DNA of 42,892 bases from Belliella filtrata (GTDB lineage Bacteria > Bacteroidota > Bacteroidia > Cytophagales > Cyclobacteriaceae), in assembly GCF_022549775.1 (NCBI RefSeq), contig NZ_JAKZGP010000046.1, positions 1 through 42,892 of the forward strand, in the 5' to 3' direction. A program made the translations under genes and the position numbers. Below, one piece after another: positions 42,867-42,892 of the stretch. How positions within the stretch are numbered: position 1 is the stretch's first letter; each line of letters opens with the position of its first letter. Below the pieces are notes generated by a model. That model made no database searches. It had not been told where the DNA came from and saw only the letters and a program-made list of their open reading frames with translations.

Positions 42867-42892
42867 AATTAAACCAGTTTTTGTGTTTTTGC

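Larger units (their letters stand above)
42446..42892. other. right-edge intergenic region
   Basis: 447 bp without a supported gene. It holds the 18-mer repeat (42563-42580), two hairpins listed separately, and a 58-codon minus-strand frame (42629-42805) opening with TTG and running into the first hairpin. That frame has a plausible amino-acid make-up but no recognised family. Confidence 0.4.

Overview
The window looks like a chromosomal segment of a marine, Cytophagales-type member of the Bacteroidota. The evidence is low G+C, AT-rich start regions with few Shine-Dalgarno sites, many lipoproteins with short signal peptides ending in Cys, a tricorn-type S41 peptidase, and a non-phosphorylating fucose cluster. 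The exact genus cannot be set from sequence alone. I see no tRNA, rRNA or CRISPR array.

Layout. 1-4.7 kb: an M19 dipeptidase lipoprotein, a beta-propeller lipoprotein, an acyl-ACP desaturase and a pirin, mostly single genes with their own terminators. 4.7-10.5 kb (minus strand): a cytochrome c maturation operon, ccmB - 334-bp gap to a possible structured stretch - ccmC-ccmD-ccmE-ccmF - DUF2520 protein. ccmA is not present. CcmE is the Cys (CxxxY) variant. 10.7-12.1 kb: two small DUF1801 proteins and a RibD/DHFR-like reductase, closely spaced. 12.15-12.4 kb: a 231-bp MITE-like element with terminal inverted repeats and a 6-bp target duplication, lying exactly at the stop codon of a LacI-type regulator. 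12.4-20.0 kb: a fucose utilisation locus: LacI regulator, mutarotase, GH29 fucosidase, LgoD-like zinc dehydrogenase, fuconolactonase-type amidohydrolase, SDR and FucP permease, with a candidate LacI operator upstream of the mutarotase. No fuconate dehydratase is in the window. 20.0-29.2 kb: housekeeping and stress genes on both strands: Rdx protein, recX, tpiA, prmA, M28 peptidase, thioredoxin, yjjX-type NTPase, yebC-type factor and NDH-2.

29.7-38.9 kb is the most striking part: eight consecutive same-strand paralogous lipoproteins of about 376-381 residues (probably DUF4221), 7-22 bp apart. They fall into three subfamilies (genes 1-4, 5-6, 7-8), with conserved N- and C-terminal motifs and a more variable middle. 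A 196-bp, about 95% identical direct repeat spans the gene 6/7 and gene 7/8 junctions without indels, and gene 3 reads as a mosaic of gene 1-like and gene 2-like sequence. This points to expansion by unequal crossing-over and gene conversion. Their function is unknown; a propeller-like, envelope-anchored role is inference.

39.2-42.4 kb: a secreted 1079-residue tricorn-like protease. The right end holds two terminator-like hairpins and an 18-bp sequence also found at the left end of the window.
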